Assembly (NCBI GenBank): GCA_907164885.2 | Contig: OU015496.1 | Coordinates: 186,275,781-186,339,780, forward strand | DNA length: 64,000 nucleotides | From: Dolomedes plantarius | Lineage: Eukaryota > Arthropoda > Arachnida > Araneae > Dolomedidae | Reading direction: 5' to 3' | Shown: piece by piece, positions 11,782-22,592 of the stretch | How the letters are laid out: each line of letters starts with the position of its first letter | How positions within the stretch are numbered: the stretch's first letter is position 1 | Notes under the pieces: generated by a model | Seen by the model: only the letters and a program-made list of their open reading frames with translations | The model's database searches: none | Told to the model about the DNA's origin: nothing | Translations under genes and position numbers: made by a program

Positions 11782-14125
11782 TTACATCTTAAGTAGCAAA
11801 AATTTCATGAAAGCGATCCATGACTCAATTTTATGCCTACTGCGGTTTTTTCTGCATTTCACCATTTCTTTCCAGGAAAATTTTTTCCATTTGGAACAAA
11901 CCGGACAACAAGCACTTCACACGATCAATCGTCTGTGCTTGGAAATAAATCCTTTTTCCTTTTAGAACAACACATTCCCTGCCGAATTTCCACGAAAAGG
12001 AAAAAACTTCCACAAGAGGGAGCGCGCGCGCGAAAAAAACACACACACTCCTCCGCTTCGCATTTGATTTGACCGGCCTTGGCCGCCCGCTCGGAGAAAT
12101 TCGCGAAGATAACGATTAAAAAAACAAGAGGCGGCAAATAAATGAGCCCCAACACAGGAAATAAAAAAGGTATTAACAATCGTAATGATGCTAATATCGG
12201 GAAAAAATATACACTCCGCTGCGAAGGTCGGTTTGGGAAGAGAACGGACGACATAAAAAAACTGTTGTTGCGTCAGCGGTGGAGAGGGGGTGGGGGGATA
12301 AGGGAGGGTTGGCCGGCCGCCAACACCGCAGAAGGTTAGTGAGTTTGGAAGCACGAGCGTTTCACAACTTTTTAAAACTCGACATCACAAGCCCCGCGGT
12401 GTTTGCAAACAACTTAGCCAGAAGCACTGCGAATAAAAACAGCTGCCTCGCAAGACCTCTTAAACCTTTTATCGTTCGGGGGCTTTAAATCCGGCCATTA
12501 CCTTCTTTGTAGTTGATTAGCGCGGGCCGGGGTCGTAAACAAACATTCTGTGTAAAAGGCCTTGCACTGTACATCTATGTACGATTAAATTTAAATTGAT
12601 GCCAAACTTGGTTAGGTATCCTGAACGAAAAAAAAAACTTTTTATTAATGCTTTTGAGGACTCTCCCAGATCTTTTTCTGGCTGTAAACATCGATTTCCT
12701 TTTTCTTCGCTTGTACTAAAACTCAGTTGTTTGCCTCATTAATTCTATTCAAATAGAATTCTTTCTCTGTAATTTCTTTGATGTACCCATTTTAATGTTA
12801 CTTGACAGTGATGAATGAATGGAGATTGTTAGCTATTTCTCAAAATGGTATCGCTTCCTTTAATGATCCTGAAGTTCAGAACTGTCATACGCTATTAATA
12901 AAATATATAAATCAAAAACGGCCCTTAATTATGTTTTTTGTGAGAAAATGTAGATTCACTCCAGCAACTGGTAATTTGCTTGCCGAAAGAGAAACTTTTA
13001 GGGCTTGCTTTCGCGTTTGAAGACATATTTTACTAATGTTTAATATTTTTTAAAGTTAAAATTGATAACAATTTGTTGTGAATAAAATTCATAATATGAT
13101 ATTTCTTCACATCGCCGGGATGGCCAGCGATTGACAAGCTAACATCAAAATCCAGAAGAGCGAGGTTCGAATCCTACTGTCAGCAGACGATCGTTTTTCC
13201 ACTGTGTAATAAGCATTTTGCCATCTATCGGTTCTCTAATAATTGCTACAGTTTCTCAGGTACTAGGGGTACGTTACAGAGGTGGTAATCATCGTAGTCT
13301 AAGATCGCATGAAAACATATTTTTGTGCGTGTTATCGTATTTTGCGGCAGCTACTATTCCATAAATGTTCAGCTTTTCTTTTATTGTAATTAACCAGCAT
13401 AATTTTCTATACATTTTTGGAACTTTTAAGTCACACAACATCTTTAAGTCACACCCTTGTACAACACATAGAAGCTAAATCCAAGTAATTTCGAACATGT
13501 TTCACTGAGAACTCCCCCCAACCCCGAAAAATAAAAAAATAAAATAAAAAAAATAAAAAAACTTACAGAAACACACACACCTTGTTTTGTAAATAAGAGC
13601 TAACAGATGTATGACACTTGTATGTATACAGGTACTCCAGAAGTCTCGTCCAGACAAAACAATTACAAGAAATGTAGGTCTTCAATCGCGCCCCATTAGT
13701 GTTCGGGCCGACACAGGGAATTTTCTACCACCAAACACACTCTCGTGAAACGCGTGCATGCGAATTGTCGGGGTATAAGGTATCTCAAATTTGATTTTTT
13801 ACCTTGTTTTCATTAACTCGCTTTCTTGTTTGTGTGTTTGTCCGGTACAAATCTTGCAATCGATTTTTAACTAACTTCCCGACTAGCTAGACATTTGAAA
13901 CTTTTAGAATAGCTCAGAACACGATGACAATGCATTTTTTTAATACTTTTAGCCATCTTTAAGCAGAATTCAATTCGTTTTCAGTTAATATTGGTTTGTA
14001 GACTGGTGCAGCCATCTATCGGCCGGGACGGGAACGAAAATTTAAACGCAAGTTAACTTCCAATTAACTGTATTTTCTTTCAAGTTCATGGGATAATTCC
14101 CCAAAAAAATTTTAAAAAGTATTTA
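11782..14125. other. Intergenic, with a GC-richer island at 12000-12540
   Basis: Around 12000-12540 the sequence is richer in CpG than its surroundings (GCGCGCGCG, GGCCGGCC, GCGCGGGCCGGGG), which could mark a regulatory region or the edge of a gene. I see no convincing start, splice sites or protein. Overlapping frames on both strands at 11833-12488 do not resemble known proteins. A tRNA-like B-box GGTTCGAATCC occurs at about 13164, possibly a SINE remnant. The rest is AT-rich. Confidence 0.4.
13115..13190 (+). repeat. Possible tRNA-derived SINE remnant
   Basis: GGGATGGCCAGCGATTGACAAGC followed about 30 bp on by GAGGTTCGAATCCTACTGTC resembles the internal polymerase III promoter boxes A and B of a tRNA-like head. 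No tRNA cloverleaf can be confirmed, and no tail or target duplication is seen. Confidence 0.35.
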
Positions 14126-14818
14126 TCTATATATATAAAACAGTTCCGTAACTGACTCATTCACTGACTGACATACAACGCACAGACCAAACCGCTGGAC
14201 CTAAAGGGCTGAAATTTTGCATGCGGATTCTTCTTATAGTGTAGGGGTGCACTAAGAAAGATTTTTGAAAATTTCTTCTTAGATTTTTTAAAAATTAAAT
14301 TTTTAAGCTGTTTTAGTAACTTTTTTAAAGTTTGCATTTAAAATAATAAATTGAGCGTTATAAAATTTATACCACGAGAAAGATCATAAAAATTCCTTTA
14401 AAATGAGATCTTTTTCGAATCTTTACCTCAATTTTCTAATTTTTGGTGAATTTTTAAAGATTAATTTTTAGAATTTAATTTATTAAATGCTGATCACGTG
14501 ATTTCTTTTTGTGGTACATTAAATAAATTTATCGTCACGTGCATAACAACTAAATAGACAAAAAATATCTTTTTCTTGTTAATGCGGCAGACGATTGGAC
14601 ATTATTTTGTCTATAAAAATATCCCTTACGATTTTTTTATAAATATATATTTTTTTCTACATCAATTGTATATATTGATAGTCGTATTTATTACAAATAT
14701 ATATACATATATATATATATATATATTTTTTTTTTTGGGGGGGGGGCATTAATTGCATACATTGACCGTTGTATTTAATTTGAATGTACTCCGTAGCGAA
14801 GTGCGGGTTTTCAGCTAG
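14126..14818 (+). mobile_element. Non-autonomous Helitron, family 2
   Basis: The 5' end TCTATATATATAAAACAGTT follows an A and is followed by ACTGACT repeats. The 3' end is TCAGCTAG before a T, preceded by CCGTAGCGAAGTGCGGG, a weak hairpin. The copy at 47582-48770 is the same family inverted, with the same ends and the ACAGACCAAACCGCTGGACC block. An AT microsatellite and a G run lie at about 14699-14747. No protein is encoded. Confidence 0.85.
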
Positions 14819-15925
14819 TTAATACATAGAATTGTCAAGTTTATATGATTCAACAGAAAATTTAAAAACATGGTATATAAAAAGTTCTTTTTAATCTTAT
14901 AATTATTTTTTTTCTAATTGAAGATATATTTGTTCTTAATTAAGCGTTTTAGCTGAAGTAAGAACAAATATAATTAATCCAATTAAGACAACTGTCTTCC
15001 TAGTAAAGTGAGATTTCCTCAGCAGAAACACTTTGAAAAAGAATTCTGTGTGGCTCATGAACAAGGGTAGTAGCAAGGTTTCAGCGCTGCTTGAGAGTGA
15101 CAGAAAACAGAATCACATGTATGTAGTATGTAAGAGAGACATTACGGGGCCAGTAAAATAATTGCTTTTGGCTATGAAGGTGTGCTTTCAACGCATTTCG
15201 ATAGCTGGAGATTACATCTGAAAGAGGAAAACTGTTCGCTGAATATACACCGTACGTGGGCCGATGGTAGTGCATCCATCTGGCTGGGCGCTCAAAATAC
15301 GCGGTTTCTGCGGTGTTGTCTCGAAGACGGCAATAAAAGATTTGGGTGTTGTGGGATGCGCTCGCCTCTCTCTCGAGGTCGATTTCCTAGCAAAAGAAAA
15401 GAAAAAAAAATGAAGCACTCTTTGGATCCCATCCAGCACGCTGACTGGCTTCCTCTGCAACAAGGCGAGCGGGTTTTATAGTCCTCGAATAATTAACCCA
15501 ATTAGCGTCGATTTCCCAGCGGAGTTTCCTCGATTGTGAGAAACTGCTTCTCTTATTTTGGCATAGACATTCTCCGTAGAATGAATAAAAGCGTTTCGAG
15601 GAACTAACTATACTTGTGAAAGTTAGCTGCGTATTTTCCGAGGGACAAATTTCTTTTGAAAAGTATAACCAGCGAAAGATGCCGAGGGTGGCCAACTTGT
15701 ACTTAACGTTACCGACGTTAGTGCTTAAAACGCCCTCTGCGATCGACTAATAGTATCACCATTTATCGCTTAAAAACTCCTAATCCGATGTGATTCAAAG
15801 TCTACCGCTGAAAATATATCGTATTTTTCGTCCTGGAATGGCCATTCTTATCCTTCGTGGTATTAAATTTCTGTTACACCAACTTTACCCCAGAGCAGTT
15901 CCTTGCCTTTGGATTGGTTAGGAAT
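14819..15925. other. Intergenic, left flank of the BEL insertion
   Basis: AT-rich up to about 15050, then more balanced composition at 15080-15700. Open frames on both strands here (for example 15182-15481 and 15387-15695) overlap each other and match nothing I recognise. The last five bases before the LTR, GGAAT at 15921-15925, are the left copy of the BEL target duplication. Confidence 0.4.
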
Positions 15926-16303
15926 TTTTGGGTTCAGTGAAAGTTAATTCTAGTCCAAAGTCAATCAATTCAAAAAAGGAAAATAAATCTTCTTACCTTT
16001 TCTGAAGTCGTCGAGTCCCGGGCTGAAAGTTGTTTAATCAGTAATTTTTAGAGCTGGTTATTTTTCTAAACTTTTATTGCACGCTACTACAAAAACGATA
16101 AAAACATTACTGACACACGAACACTACAAAAAAAACATCTAATTAAAGGTTACATTAAATTTTAGCATGATTTCCGCACACCTAATCTGCAGCGCGTTTT
16201 GTGCGGCTTCTATCAATCAGTTTTCAATCAGTTCTGTTCGGTTCTGTTTACAAAAAGTCTCCTCTGCATTCGCGCATGCGTTGAGAGCGCATATTCCTCG
16301 ACA
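15926..16303 (-). repeat. BEL element 3' LTR
   Basis: 378 bp, matching 21756-22133 at every position I compared. In sense orientation it starts TGTCGAGGAATATGCGCTC and ends CACTGAACCCAAAA. It directly follows the polypurine tract at 16304-16318. Confidence 0.95.
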
Positions 16304-16318
16304 TCCTCCCACCTTTGA
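16304..16318 (-). other. BEL polypurine tract
   Basis: In sense orientation this is a purine-rich run, TCAAAGGTGGGAGGA, immediately before the 3' LTR. It is the expected primer site for plus-strand DNA synthesis. Confidence 0.8.
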
Positions 16319-16359
16319 GTTTCTGAACTTTGAAACTCAAATATATTGATGAGGATAGT

Positions 16360-19300
16360 TCACAAGCCCAGTCTTTTCACTGGTTTAACAGTGCGGCCAC
16401 ACCTGGTCGTGGTCGTCACCTCTGATTCAGGAAGATCCGATGGCAGGTCCTGTGAGTCTGGACTATCGAGTTCTTGTTGTGAAGGTTTGGATTTACTCGT
16501 ATCTCTACGTCTTTTATCATTTGAAGCAAGAACACTTTCATTTTTAAGTTCTCGACACTCTTTGTCGGGTAAAAACTTATGACACAGACTGTGTCTGGCT
16601 TCTGGCGAGATTTCTAGATCATAAAGTCTCTGTACAGGACGAATTTGAGTACCTGCACTGGTCTTCAACTTTACCACCCTAACGATGCCGTCCTTCCCTG
16701 GGTAAACTTCTAAGACTCTAGCTAAAGGCCATTGAATTCGTTTTAAGTTGTCTTGGCCGATGAGTACGACATCGCCGACTGATATTGGTCTGAATTTTTT
16801 CGATCGTTTAGTTTCTTGCCTCAAATAGCCGAGATATTCGGATCGAAACCTTTTTCTCAAATCAGACCTTAATCTTTGGATGTATTGGAATTTTTTGCAC
16901 ATGTCAACTCTCTCAATAGCGTCCAAATCAGGCACTCCGGCTTCCCTTATTTCATGCAAAAACATTGCTGGTGTTAAGGGAACCAGATCGTCTGGATTTT
17001 CGGAGATATAAGTCAGTGGACGAGAGTTCATTAAATTCTCGATTTCACATAAAACAGTGCACAGTTCCTCATAGTTCAAAGAAGTCCGTCCTAGAGTTCT
17101 TAACAGAAGTTGTTTTATTATCCCTATTAGTCGTTCCCACCAACCACCCCACCAAGGAGCAGACGGTGGAATAAACTTCCATGTTATCTTTTTTACAGCA
17201 CACTCTGTTTCTATCTTTCCCATGTCTATCTTCTTCAGGGCATTACTTGCACCTTTAAAATTGGTGCCATTGTCAGAGTATACTATTTTTGGCCTCCCTC
17301 TTCTTGCAACGAAACGTCTGAAAGCTTGTAGAAAAACTTCAGTGGAGAGGGAAGACACCAATTCGAGATGAACCGATCTGTATACAGCACAAGTGTATAT
17401 AATTACCCATGTTTTCAGGTTGCCCTTCAGAATTAAAGGTCCACAGAGATCCACACCTATAATCTCAAAAATAGCCGCGTCTCTTACTCTATCCTGCGGC
17501 AAGGAAGTGGATTCTGTGTCAAAATGAGTTGCTGCAAATCTTTTACAACGGATGCACTGTCGGAGGTTTTTTCTAATAGTCTTTCTACACCGCAGTACCC
17601 AGTAATCTTCCCGGATTAAATTCATCAAAATTTGTACTCCTGCATGTGACTGTTCTTCATGCTTCCATTGTATCAGTTTTGACACAACTGGATGATCAGA
17701 TGGTAATAAGACAGGAAGTCGAAAGTTCTGGGTGTCGTCTCTTCTTTCGATTCTAGTCTTTACTCTTAAAAGCCCATTAGAATCAGTAATTATTTGTAGA
17801 CCTTTCAATCTTTGGTCTGTTGGTCCAGAAAAAGATTCTTTTTGCACTAATTTCATTAATATGAATTCAGCTCTGCCTAATTCTTCGACGTTTAAACTTC
17901 CGTTTATGCGTTCGTTTTTCTGAGCCTTAGCATTGTAAACAAATCTATAGATCCATGCTGTAACTTTTAGAATTTTGGCGTATGAAGAAAATCTGTTGTA
18001 TATTTTCTGCTCATCATCTTTAGCCTCTAAGTTCATAGCAGTTATGATGGTCTTCCGTCTTTCAGAATTTACTACTTCCATCTCCGGTAAGGCTTCGGAT
18101 TTTGGCCATTCTTCTTCAGGCCTCTTCAACCAAGATGGTCCCTCCCACCATGATGACTCCTTCAATTTTTGAGCCGTACAACCTCGTGAGGGGAGATCAG
18201 CAGGGTTGCAAATTCCAGCAATATGATGCCAGTCTTCAGGTGCACTTAACAGGCGGATCTCTTTGACTCTGTTCATGACAAAAGTTGCCCAAGGTTCTTC
18301 TTTCTTTATCCAATACAGAGCATTGGTGGCGTCAGTCCAGAAAAATGTTTTCAAATTTTCCATCCCAAGATCTCTAATAGTTACGTGGGCCAACCTTACA
18401 CCAATGTCGCAAGCCAACAACTCCAATCTAGGAATACTAATGTTTTTTAATGGAGCCACTCTTGCCTTAGCTTGTATCAGTTGACAAATAACATTGTCCT
18501 GTTGTTCAATCCTCAAAAATATGCAAGTTGCATATGAGGTCTTACAAGCGTCACAAAAAATGTGAAGAGTTGCTTTTTCCGACTGCTCTAGTTCAAAACG
18601 CAGCCATCTAGGTATCTTGATGGATGCTATGGGTTCTAACTTCTTCATCCATCTGAAAAATCTATCTGATAAGTCCTTGGGCAAAACTTCGTCCCAGGCT
18701 AACTTCATCTTCCAAGTTTCTTGAAGTATTAGCTTTGGGATCAATGTTACTGGACAGGTATACCCAACTGGATCAAAAATGCGACTTGCGATTGATAATA
18801 ATTTTCTTTTAGTATATGGTTCGGCAACTTCTAAGTCTTTGAATGAGCAGGATAAGGTATCTTCGCTAATGTTCCAAGTCATGCCTAATACATTTACTTC
18901 GGTCTCGTTTTTCTCATCTAACAAGCTACTTCGTGCGTTCGTTGTCCAGTCCCGTAAATTGAATTGTGCCGAAGACAGTAGCATGCAAGATTCAACGACA
19001 AATTTTTCCATTTCGGGGACACTTCTGCAGCTTATCACGCAGTTGTCTATGTAAAAGGATGCCTTCAACTGCTCTGCTGTGTCTCGAAGAGCTTCAGGGG
19101 CTTCATTCAAATGATGAGATAACGTAGCATGGAGTAGGAATGGGCTTGAGGTGACTCCAAACACTACTCTGCAATGACGGTATTCAACAATCTTCCCATC
19201 TTCGTCATACCAAAGGAATCGTAAATAGTCTCTATCTTCGTTTCTAATTCCGATTTGGAGGAAAGCTTTCTCAATATCGGAAGTGATGCCTATTTTATTC

Positions 19301-21714
19301 TTCCTGAATCTGTTCAACAGCGTAGGAATAACTTCTACGAGATTCGGACCCTTTTCTAAGCAATCATTGAGAGACAGCATTCCCTTCCCGTGCGCCGAAG
19401 CGTCGAACACAGGCCTGATCTTTGTCGTTAAACTGCTTTCTTTCACTACAGGTCGGTGAGGCAAATAGTGGACACCTTCTTGCGAATCATCAGGAGCCCT
19501 TTCTATAACGTTCTTCGTCAGCCATTCGCCAAAAATATTTCCATATTCTCGAATAATCTCTATGTCTAACTTATTTTTCACTGCAACAAGCCTCTTCTCT
19601 GCAATGTGTCTATTGGATACGAGCGTTTCCTTTTCTCGAACCCAAGGCAGAGCCACTTCGTACCGTCTATCGTGATCTCTTTTAACAGTACTTAAAAAAT
19701 ATTCTTCAGTTTCTTTTTTCAAAGCTTCATTGGTTTTATCTACATCAATTTCCGAAATACCTATCACATCCAGCTTCCAAAGGTTCTCTAGATCGTTCGT
19801 TAAGAGAGAAGTCACACAAAAGGTGTTGATTTCATTTTTACTATCCGTTAAAGGAATTTTCCCCATTAAAGTCCATCCCAGCTTAGTATGTACTGCTACT
19901 GGCCCACTACTGCATGAATAAATTTTGCCAGTTAGCAGCTTTCCTCCCACATCGGCTCCTATCAACATATGTATAGTGTCATCTTCAAAACGTGCATTAT
20001 TTACTTTGTCAGACAGAAAAATCTCTTTCTTCTCAAGTTCATAAATCCACGGACCGATGGGAATTTTGGGAATTTCATTACAAATTCTATTTTGGTCTAA
20101 GACCTCAAATGTACAATGGAAAGAGTTATCAGGGCTAATAACATTTACCTGATATTTCTGGTGGGTCTCTTCTTGAGTCTGCACTCCACCAAAGAGTGTG
20201 TGTTTTATTTGTAACTCGCCATTAGACTGAAGTCCTACTTGATCAATTAATTTTTTCGTAACATAAGATTTCTGCGAGCCGGAATCAATTAACGCTCTAA
20301 CGGACATCTCTTTGCCATCGTTATTTACTTTGACAATCAAGGTCTGCAATACTACATTCATGGGGCGCGTCTGATTAGATAGAACACTGTTCTGTATGCT
20401 TTGGTTTTGCGGGATGTCCTCTAATTTATCAGAATTATCGTTAATCTTCCCCGGACACATAATTCTAAAATGAGCCTTTCCACACAACGAGCAGCTCACT
20501 TTCGCATTACAGAAGCGAGAAACATGCCTTAGCTTCAAACATTTAAAACATGCTCCCCGTTTTATCAACATCTCTCTCTTTTTATCGTATGTCAAACTTA
20601 TAGCCTGTTTACATTCTGGGCTGGAGTGAAATTTATTGCAGAATACGCACGTTATTCGTGAATCATTTGTTTTGCTTTCAGCTGAATTAAACAGCTCAGC
20701 GGCGGAGGGATAGATTCTCTCTCGCCGGATTGGCGTCATTTTGTTTTGACTATCCCAACCAAACCCGCTCTTTGCTAGTTTCACTTTCTCTTCGCTTTGA
20801 ATTTCGAGACGCAAGAATTTCATGAGGCTTTCTAATTTATTGTCACTCTCCTTATTTTCCTCTTTTGAGCTAAGGGACAATGAACTTAAATTTCTCTCCC
20901 ATATTCTTAAAATATCAGTCGGGAGACATGACTCCACAAGTGGATATAATATAGACGCATAATTATTGCTCGCGACTCCTAATATTTTTAACGATCTCAG
21001 ATATGTTTCGATTCGGTCGTAAAGTTTAAAAAGAGGAAGTTTTAGGCCTTGACCCATTGTATTATTCATCATAAGACCCAGTATTTCTCGGATATAAATT
21101 TCAATTAAGACGTCGCTTCTTGCAAAACGCGATTTCAGACATTCTATAGCCTGCCCGTAATTATCTGCAGTTGGTGGGAACGACTCAACTATATCTCGTG
21201 CACGAGATCCCTTTTGGGTTGCCTGAATGAGATACTGATATTTATCTTCAGGTACAATATCCGCATCATTATGAATTTTCTCAAACTGACCCCAAAACGT
21301 AAGCCATTCTTTGATATCGCCGTTAAATTGTTTTAGTTCAAGTTTAGGTAATTTAAACTTTCGTTTTGAAGGTGTACTATCGGTTGAATTATTAAGAGTT
21401 TGGTTTAACCCTTCCAATTTATTCAAGTGTCGATCTAGCTTGGTTTTCAGGTCTAAATATTTATCCTTATACTCATCAATTGATTCGTATTCTTCATCAA
21501 ATCTTTGTTGAGAACAATCTTTAACACTTGTTAAAAGATTCAATATTTGAGTATCAATTGATTCAATATTCTTATATTTTTCCTCAAGTTTAACAATTAA
21601 ACCAGCTATAGTGTCAGCATCATCGACTTTCGTATTCAATGCCTCATTTATTTGAGTAGCGAGTCGAGTAAAACTAGCTCTAATCGGCGTTCTTAACTTT
21701 TTCAAGTTTTCCAT
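16360..21714 (-). CDS. BEL/Pao gag-pol polyprotein, 1784 aa, intact
   Basis: One frame carries every BEL/Pao module in order. The N-terminal coiled region and DUF1759-type Gag domain include KEWLTFWGQF near residue 135. Three Cys/His knuckles lie at about 355-420 (CVFC, CFKC, CSLC). An aspartic protease (ALIDSGS) is near 475. The reverse transcriptase spans about 770-1000, with TSDIEKAFLQ and FYIDNC (about 890). RNase H has HIFCDACK near 1055 and FFWTDATN. The integrase has an H2C2 finger at about 1350-1390 and catalytic D, D, E in VDLCGP, YSDNGT and WWERL (about 1421, 1480, 1526). A DUF5641-type tail (VGDVVLI, about 1640) follows. The polyprotein would assemble particles, copy the RNA and integrate the DNA. 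The first ATG lies soon after the primer site, and about 1780 residues is normal for the family. The active-site box reads YIDN instead of YxDD. No stop or frameshift is present. Confidence 0.95.
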   Translation of the reverse strand: MENLKKLRTPIRASFTRLATQINEALNTKVDDADTIAGLIVKLEEKYKNIESIDTQILNLLTSVKDCSQQRFDEEYESIDEYKDKYLDLKTKLDRHLNKLEGLNQTLNNSTDSTPSKRKFKLPKLELKQFNGDIKEWLTFWGQFEKIHNDADIVPEDKYQYLIQATQKGSRARDIVESFPPTADNYGQAIECLKSRFARSDVLIEIYIREILGLMMNNTMGQGLKLPLFKLYDRIETYLRSLKILGVASNNYASILYPLVESCLPTDILRIWERNLSSLSLSSKEENKESDNKLESLMKFLRLEIQSEEKVKLAKSGFGWDSQNKMTPIRRERIYPSAAELFNSAESKTNDSRITCVFCNKFHSSPECKQAISLTYDKKREMLIKRGACFKCLKLRHVSRFCNAKVSCSLCGKAHFRIMCPGKINDNSDKLEDIPQNQSIQNSVLSNQTRPMNVVLQTLIVKVNNDGKEMSVRALIDSGSQKSYVTKKLIDQVGLQSNGELQIKHTLFGGVQTQEETHQKYQVNVISPDNSFHCTFEVLDQNRICNEIPKIPIGPWIYELEKKEIFLSDKVNNARFEDDTIHMLIGADVGGKLLTGKIYSCSSGPVAVHTKLGWTLMGKIPLTDSKNEINTFCVTSLLTNDLENLWKLDVIGISEIDVDKTNEALKKETEEYFLSTVKRDHDRRYEVALPWVREKETLVSNRHIAEKRLVAVKNKLDIEIIREYGNIFGEWLTKNVIERAPDDSQEGVHYLPHRPVVKESSLTTKIRPVFDASAHGKGMLSLNDCLEKGPNLVEVIPTLLNRFRKNKIGITSDIEKAFLQIGIRNEDRDYLRFLWYDEDGKIVEYRHCRVVFGVTSSPFLLHATLSHHLNEAPEALRDTAEQLKASFYIDNCVISCRSVPEMEKFVVESCMLLSSAQFNLRDWTTNARSSLLDEKNETEVNVLGMTWNISEDTLSCSFKDLEVAEPYTKRKLLSIASRIFDPVGYTCPVTLIPKLILQETWKMKLAWDEVLPKDLSDRFFRWMKKLEPIASIKIPRWLRFELEQSEKATLHIFCDACKTSYATCIFLRIEQQDNVICQLIQAKARVAPLKNISIPRLELLACDIGVRLAHVTIRDLGMENLKTFFWTDATNALYWIKKEEPWATFVMNRVKEIRLLSAPEDWHHIAGICNPADLPSRGCTAQKLKESSWWEGPSWLKRPEEEWPKSEALPEMEVVNSERRKTIITAMNLEAKDDEQKIYNRFSSYAKILKVTAWIYRFVYNAKAQKNERINGSLNVEELGRAEFILMKLVQKESFSGPTDQRLKGLQIITDSNGLLRVKTRIERRDDTQNFRLPVLLPSDHPVVSKLIQWKHEEQSHAGVQILMNLIREDYWVLRCRKTIRKNLRQCIRCKRFAATHFDTESTSLPQDRVRDAAIFEIIGVDLCGPLILKGNLKTWVIIYTCAVYRSVHLELVSSLSTEVFLQAFRRFVARRGRPKIVYSDNGTNFKGASNALKKIDMGKIETECAVKKITWKFIPPSAPWWGGWWERLIGIIKQLLLRTLGRTSLNYEELCTVLCEIENLMNSRPLTYISENPDDLVPLTPAMFLHEIREAGVPDLDAIERVDMCKKFQYIQRLRSDLRKRFRSEYLGYLRQETKRSKKFRPISVGDVVLIGQDNLKRIQWPLARVLEVYPGKDGIVRVVKLKTSAGTQIRPVQRLYDLEISPEARHSLCHKFLPDKECRELKNESVLASNDKRRRDTSKSKPSQQELDSPDSQDLPSDLPESEVTTTTRCGRTVKPVKRLGL

Positions 21715-21737
21715 ATTTATGGAATCTAACTTTCAAT

Positions 21738-21753
21738 CCCGGCAGGGATGCCA
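21738..21753 (-). other. BEL primer-binding site
   Basis: In sense orientation TGGCATCCCTGCCGGG begins two bases after the 5' LTR. A TGG start next to the LTR fits a tRNA 3'-end complement. I cannot name the tRNA with confidence. Confidence 0.65.
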
Positions 21754-21755
21754 GA

Positions 21756-22133
21756 TTTTGGGTTCAGTGAAAGTTAATTCTAGTCCAAAGTCAATCAATT
21801 CAAAAAAGGAAAATAAATCTTCTTACCTTTTCTGAAGTCGTCGAGTCCCGGGCTGAAAGTTGTTTAATCAGTAATTTTTAGAGCTGGTTATTTTTCTAAA
21901 CTTTTATTGCACGCTACTACAAAAACGATAAAAACATTACTGACACACGAACACTACAAAAAAAACATCTAATTAAAGGTTACATTAAATTTTAGCATGA
22001 TTTCCGCACACCTAATCTGCAGCGCGTTTTGTGCGGCTTCTATCAATCAGTTTTCAATCAGTTCTGTTCGGTTCTGTTTACAAAAAGTCTCCTCTGCATT
22101 CGCGCATGCGTTGAGAGCGCATATTCCTCGACA
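21756..22133 (-). repeat. BEL element 5' LTR
   Basis: 378 bp, the pair of 15926-16303. It should hold the element promoter. GGAAT at 22134-22138 follows as the right target duplicate. Confidence 0.95.
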
Positions 22134-22138
22134 GGAAT

Positions 22139-22592
22139 ATTATTTTCTTACTGGATTTTCGGTCTTCCATACGTGCATGATAGGCTGTTCAGTTCACTCT
22201 TTTAGTTTTAATAAATTTGGACAACATATGTTTTTGTGTAAATTCCTGAATGTCATCTTCTTGATTGTTTTCCTGCATTCCGTTTAGAATGGACCCACTG
22301 CGTTTTTAACAAGACGTCCTGTCACTTATCGTTTATTGATCTACGACTGCTGGAAAATTCAGCTAAGCAAACCTCGCGTCATGATTTATTTGCACGACCT
22401 TATGAAAACACGCCAACTCTGCCTACCGAAATGGAATATACCCCGGACGATTTTTCTGCCAAAGTCTGCAATTCGATTTCAGTATTATTATTTTTTTAAT
22501 GTATAGGTTTCTGAACCCAAATTAACACTGTCCTATAAGCAATTTATTAAAATGAAAAACTTTGTCTTTCTGGATATAAGGTTGCGGTATAA
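22139..22592. other. Intergenic, nothing recognised
   Basis: Right flank of the BEL insertion. Open frames starting in the LTR and running past 22133 are artefacts of the junction. Confidence 0.4.

Larger units (their letters stand above)
15926..22133 (-). mobile_element. Complete BEL/Pao LTR retrotransposon
   Basis: A 6208-bp element with two 378-bp LTRs, a primer-binding site next to the right LTR, a polypurine tract next to the left LTR and one long gag-pol frame, all in minus orientation. GGAAT flanks it at 15921-15925 and 22134-22138, the 5-bp duplication usual for BEL/Pao. The LTRs look identical by eye and the frame is uninterrupted, so the insertion is recent and may still be competent. 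Copying is through an RNA intermediate transcribed from the right (5') LTR. The LTR edge could shift by up to three bases, because a TG/CA edge would fall at 15929. Confidence 0.95.
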
